A stretch of DNA of 11,540 bases from NCBI GenBank assembly GCA_903919215.1, contig CAIXHI010000321.1, positions 1 through 11,540 on the forward strand, in the 5' to 3' direction. Shown in pieces: positions 9,041 to 11,540 of the stretch (position 1 is the stretch's first letter; every line of letters begins with the position of its first letter). The notes beneath the pieces are model-generated. The model was not told where the DNA came from, did no database searches, and saw nothing but the letters and a program-made list of their open reading frames with translations. The position numbers were made by a program, and so were the translations under genes. Source of the stretch: an uncultured Acidimicrobiaceae bacterium (lineage in GTDB: Bacteria > Actinomycetota > Acidimicrobiia > Acidimicrobiales > Ilumatobacteraceae).

Positions 9041-9067
9041 GGGGGCGGGGGTGGGCTCGTCGGGGGG
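9039..9067 (+). other. G-quadruplex-type G tract
   Basis: The plus strand has four G runs with short loops: G7 (9039-9045), C, G5 (9047-9051), T, G3 (9053-9055), a 6-nt loop, and G6 (9062-9067). This satisfies the usual G3+N1-7 pattern four times. It abuts the stop codon of the minus-strand hydrolase gene (9068-9070). The G-rich strand is the template for that gene, so a quadruplex would form in the template DNA. It could hinder RNA polymerase and act like a transcription block, but this is an inference. Confidence 0.6.
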
Positions 9068-9760
9068 TCAGGTGTGGCGGATGAGGGCGTCGAACAGGGC
9101 TTGTTGTTCGGGGTCGTCGGCAGCGTCGTCCTCGGGGTGCCACTGGGTGCCCACGATCCACGACGCCGCGTCGAACTCGCACGCGTGCACGATGCCGTCA
9201 GCGGTGGTGCCGACGACGGTGAGTGCGTCGGCCACACGGTCGAGTGCCTGATGGTGCACGCAGTGGCAGCGGCGCGGGTGCCCAGTGCCCACGGCGACTG
9301 CCAAACGCGAGCCCGGTGTCAGTGCCACCTCATGGTGCGCGAACCAGTGCGCTTCGGTGCCGATGTCTTGTTGCAGCGTGCCACCGAGGGCCACGTTGAG
9401 CACTTGCAGCCCGCGGCACACGGCCAACACCGGCATGTCGCGCTCGACGGCAGCGTGGACCACGGCAATCTCCACCTCGTCGTGTTCGGCGACGATGCCG
9501 TAGAGCTGGTCGGCCGTGGGTTGCTGGCCGTAGCGCCGAGGATCGACGTCGCCGCCGCCGTGCAGGACCACCGCGTCGACACGCCCGAGCAGTGCCGACA
9601 TTTCCGCCGCCAATGAGGTGATCGGTGGCAGCATCAGCGGCACCCCGCCGGCACGAGTCACGGCTTCGAAATAGCGGCGGCCGACAGCAAACGGCTCTCC
9701 GCGCACACCCTTGGCCTCAGCGGACAACCGGCCGACGATCAGCACCAACGGGGCGGCCAT
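9068..9760 (-). CDS. Peptidase C26 / gamma-glutamyl hydrolase, PuuD-like (paralogue 1)
   Basis: This 230-aa class-I glutamine amidotransferase-like hydrolase belongs to the C26 group, whose members cleave gamma-glutamyl amide bonds; PuuD releases GABA from gamma-glutamyl-GABA. Motifs in order are LHGGGDVDPRRYG (about 66-78), the nucleophile elbow AVCRGLQVLNVALGG with C115, HCVHHQA (about 166-171) and TQWHPE with catalytic H208 and E210, so the Cys-His-Glu triad is complete. No signal peptide is seen, so it should be cytoplasmic. The ATG lies 4 bp after the stop of its upstream paralogue, with only a weak AGGCTGAG before it, suggesting one transcript and coupled translation. It is about 54 percent identical to that paralogue by hand count over 200 ungapped residues. 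The true substrate cannot be read from the sequence. Confidence 0.92.
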   Translation of the reverse strand: MAAPLVLIVGRLSAEAKGVRGEPFAVGRRYFEAVTRAGGVPLMLPPITSLAAEMSALLGRVDAVVLHGGGDVDPRRYGQQPTADQLYGIVAEHDEVEIAVVHAAVERDMPVLAVCRGLQVLNVALGGTLQQDIGTEAHWFAHHEVALTPGSRLAVAVGTGHPRRCHCVHHQALDRVADALTVVGTTADGIVHACEFDAASWIVGTQWHPEDDAADDPEQQALFDALIRHT

Positions 9761-9764
9761 CGGC

Positions 9765-10487
9765 TCAGCCTATGGCGTGGGCGCGAGCGGCCGCTCGACG
9801 CACCAGTTCGTCGTAGAGCGCCTGCTGCTGTGGCTTGTTGGGCGCCGTGTCCTCCGGGTGCCACTGGGCTCCGACGATCCAGGACGACGTCGGCAACTCG
9901 ACCGCCTCGAGTTGCCCGTCCTCGGACCAGCCACAGGCGACGAGCGAAGGCGCCAGCGTGGCGAGACCCTGATGGTGCACGGAGTGACAGTGCTCGAGGT
10001 GTGTGGTGCCGACCGCCTTGGCGATCTTGGAGCCCTCGACGAGCGTCACCGTGTGCTCGCGCATCCAGTGATCGCTGTTCGCGATGTCCTGCACCAAGGT
10101 GCCGCCGAGTGCGACGTTGAGCACCTGCATGCCCCGACACAGGGCAAGCATCGGTAGGTCGAGTTCGATGGCCGCGTGACAGATCGCGATGTCGAGGTCG
10201 TCGTGCGCCTTGACGATGCCGTACACGGTGTCCTCATCGGGCTCCTGTCCGTAACGAGTGGGGTCGACATCGCCGCCGCCCGGCAACAGCACGCCGTCGA
10301 AGTGCTGCAGCACGGTGGCCGCGTTCGACGAGAGTTCCTTGATCGGCGGCACCAACACCGGGATTCCGCCGGCTCGGGCGACGGCTCGGCTGTAGGGCTG
10401 GCTGCTGGAGAATGCGTCGCGCTTGCCCTCGTCGGAGAACGTGAGCACGCGAGCGCACACGGCGATGAGCGGGGGTGGCTGCGACAT
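9765..10487 (-). CDS. Peptidase C26 / gamma-glutamyl hydrolase, PuuD-like (paralogue 2)
   Basis: This 240-aa cytoplasmic class-I glutamine amidotransferase-like hydrolase is promoter-proximal in a two-gene minus-strand unit. Motifs are LLPGGGDVDPTRYGQEPDED (about 67-86), nucleophile C117 in ALCRGMQVLNVALGG, CHSVHHQG (about 167-174) and AQWHPE with H210 and E212; the triad is complete. ATG 10487 was chosen because the family's N-terminal strand (PPPLIAVCARVL) follows directly. GTG 10505, six codons upstream, is an alternative. No Shine-Dalgarno is visible, and a CAGAAT box ends 7 nt before the ATG, so the mRNA may be leaderless. The adjacent divergent aldehyde dehydrogenase suggests catabolism of gamma-glutamylated amines such as putrescine (PuuC/PuuD pair), but the ligase and oxidase of that route are not in view. 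Confidence 0.92.
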   Translation of the reverse strand: MSQPPPLIAVCARVLTFSDEGKRDAFSSSQPYSRAVARAGGIPVLVPPIKELSSNAATVLQHFDGVLLPGGGDVDPTRYGQEPDEDTVYGIVKAHDDLDIAICHAAIELDLPMLALCRGMQVLNVALGGTLVQDIANSDHWMREHTVTLVEGSKIAKAVGTTHLEHCHSVHHQGLATLAPSLVACGWSEDGQLEAVELPTSSWIVGAQWHPEDTAPNKPQQQALYDELVRRAAARAHAIG

Positions 10488-10535
10488 GTAGCCATTCTGT
10501 CGCACGCGACGGTGGTCAGGGCTACCCTCCACGCG
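10488..10535. promoter_or_regulatory. Compact divergent promoter region with candidate operator
   Basis: Only 48 bp separate the divergent start codons. At its centre is the perfect 12-bp palindrome GTCGC-AC-GCGAC (10499-10510). A second inverted pair, GTAGCC (10488-10493) and GGCTAC (10520-10525), brackets it. Candidate -10 boxes are TACCCT (10523-10528) for the plus gene, 7 nt before its GTG, and CAGAAT (10494-10499, minus strand), 6 nt before the ATG. No good -35 boxes are visible. The arrangement fits one regulator controlling both transcripts, but the promoters are weak matches. Confidence 0.4.
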
Positions 10536-11540
10536 GTGTCGTCCTTGATCTTGTACAACCCGACCACGGCCGAAGCCTTCGCCGAACAGCCATTGGCCAC
10601 TGCCGGCGACCTCGATACCGCCGTTGCAAAGGCGAAAGCTGCCGGACCGCGTTGGCGTGCCATCAGCCCCGCCGACCGTTCTCGGCTGATGCGCCGCTTC
10701 GCCGACCTCATCGCCGCCGAGGCGCAGCAACTCGGTGAACTCGAGACCCGCAACATGGGGATGACGATCGGCAACAGCGTGTGGTGTGCCAACGCTGCCG
10801 CCGACACGATCCACTACTTCGCAGGTGCGATCGAGAAGCAGGGAGGCAACACCTTGCCCGTGGCCGGGGGAGTGAACCTGACGTTCCCCGAACCGCTCGG
10901 TGTCGTGGGTCTGATCACACCCTGGAACTTTCCGATGCTGATGGCGTCGTGGAAGATCGGCCCAGCACTCGCCGCTGGCAACACGGCCGTGTTGAAGCCG
11001 GCCGAGATCACGCCGCTCTCCACCATCCGCCTGGGGGAGTTGGCCCTGGCCGCCGGCATCCCGGAGGGTGTGCTGAACATCGTGGTCGGCACGGGCCAGG
11101 ACGTGGGCTGGCGGATGGTGGAGCATCCCGATGTTCGCAAGGTTGCCTTCACCGGCAGTACGGCCGTGGGGAAGCGGATCATGGCCGGCTGCGCCGAGCA
11201 GGTGAAGCGCATCACGCTCGAACTCGGTGGCAAGAGCGCCAACATCGTTTTCGCCGATGCCGACCTCGAGAAGGCCGCCGCTGCCGCACCCAGTGCGGTG
11301 TTCGACAACAGCGGTCAGGACTGTTGTGCTCGCAGCCGCATCCTCGTGCAGCGCAGCGCGTACGACCGCTTCATGGAGTTGTTCATCGAGGCGGCGAAGG
11401 GGTTCACCGTGGGCGACCCGACGTTGTCGACCACAGCGATGGGCCCGCTCGTCACTGCTCAGCATCTGGCTCGCGTGCGGCGCCACACCGATGGGCTCGA
11501 CACCGTCTGGTCCAGCGAGGTGCCCGACGGGCCCGGGTAC
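10536..11540 (+). CDS. NAD(P)-dependent aldehyde dehydrogenase, N-terminal 335 residues (runs off window)
   Basis: This enzyme of the ALDH superfamily oxidises an aldehyde to its carboxylic acid with NAD(P)+; it is soluble and cytoplasmic. The visible 335 residues cover the coenzyme-binding domain and the catalytic cysteine. They include ITPWNFP with the oxyanion-hole N131, LKPAE with cofactor-contacting K154, FTGSTAVGK (about 205-213), ELGGKS with general base E229, and SGQDCCARSR with nucleophile C263. Full-length relatives are about 450-500 aa, so roughly a third is missing. The start is GTG 10536, chosen because MSSLILYNPTTAEAF fits the family N-terminus; there is no Shine-Dalgarno. Substrate is unknown. 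Being divergent from two PuuD-like hydrolases suggests a gamma-glutamyl-aminobutyraldehyde (PuuC-like) or related amino-aldehyde, though many ALDH classes share these motifs. Confidence 0.93.
   Translation, partial: MSSLILYNPTTAEAFAEQPLATAGDLDTAVAKAKAAGPRWRAISPADRSRLMRRFADLIAAEAQQLGELETRNMGMTIGNSVWCANAAADTIHYFAGAIEKQGGNTLPVAGGVNLTFPEPLGVVGLITPWNFPMLMASWKIGPALAAGNTAVLKPAEITPLSTIRLGELALAAGIPEGVLNIVVGTGQDVGWRMVEHPDVRKVAFTGSTAVGKRIMAGCAEQVKRITLELGGKSANIVFADADLEKAAAAAPSAVFDNSGQDCCARSRILVQRSAYDRFMELFIEAAKGFTVGDPTLSTTAMGPLVTAQHLARVRRHTDGLDTVWSSEVPDGPGY

Noticed and set aside
7897..9067. Complete AbiE toxin-antitoxin or restriction system
   Set aside because: Only the AbiEi-like/DUF559 gene is present. 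No nucleotidyltransferase toxin, methyltransferase or second defence gene lies beside it.
8830..9237. N-terminal extension of the DUF559 frame to 446 codons
   Set aside because: The extension overlaps the upstream hydrolase gene and has a low-complexity Pro/Ser/Arg composition. A perfect AGGAGG 6 nt before ATG 8829 defines the start.
10488..11486. Extension of the second hydrolase frame to 573 codons
   Set aside because: The extra part is antisense to the conserved aldehyde dehydrogenase and shows no domain. The C26 family N-terminus begins at ATG 10487.

Overview
The window is high-GC DNA with dense, mostly overlapping genes. It suggests a member of the Actinomycetota, possibly Acidimicrobiia. 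That placement is inferred from the long actinobacterial-style NuoI, the AbiEi/DUF559-type protein and the GC-rich codon use. No rRNA or other taxonomic marker is present.

Positions 2-7858 (+) hold the distal part of a respiratory complex I (NADH:quinone oxidoreductase) operon. It contains the last 35 codons of nuoG, then complete nuoH, nuoI, nuoJ, nuoK, nuoL, nuoM and nuoN in canonical order. NuoI carries the two [4Fe-4S] clusters (N6a/N6b) that pass electrons towards the quinone site. NuoH, J and K form the quinone/E-channel part of the membrane arm, and NuoL, M and N are the three antiporter-like proton pumps. All the key charged residues I looked for are present, so the complex looks functional. 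Almost every junction is a TGATG or GTGA overlap, which points to strong translational coupling. The exceptions are nuoG/nuoH, where a 53-bp segment bounded by an 11-bp direct repeat carries a 17-codon mini-ORF, and nuoK/nuoL, which contains a tandem TGATGTGATG with a start-stop codon pair.

Positions 7897-8829 (-) encode a stand-alone 310-aa protein convergent with nuoN. It has an AbiEi-type N-terminal winged-helix-like region and a DUF559/Vsr-like PD-(D/E)XK C-terminal region. Its 238-bp upstream region (8830-9067) is unusual. It holds two exact 24-bp direct repeats with a 51-bp period, an imperfect inverted third copy and a strong G-quadruplex-type G tract.

Positions 9068-10487 (-) hold two tandem paralogous class-I glutamine amidotransferase-like hydrolases (peptidase C26, PuuD type), separated by 4 bp. 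Divergent from them, starting at 10536 (+), is the first 335 codons of an NAD(P)-dependent aldehyde dehydrogenase that runs off the window. PuuD-type hydrolases beside an aldehyde dehydrogenase recall the gamma-glutamylated polyamine (putrescine) degradation pathway. No glutamine synthetase-like ligase or oxidase lies within the window, so the pathway assignment is an inference. The 48-bp divergent intergenic region contains a perfect GTCGC-AC-GCGAC palindrome and looks like a compact shared operator/promoter for possibly leaderless transcripts.

I did not find an obviously new multi-gene system. The points most worth checking are the repeat/G4 region upstream of the DUF559 gene, the duplicated PuuD pair with its compact divergent control region, and the unusual nuoG/nuoH and nuoK/nuoL junctions.
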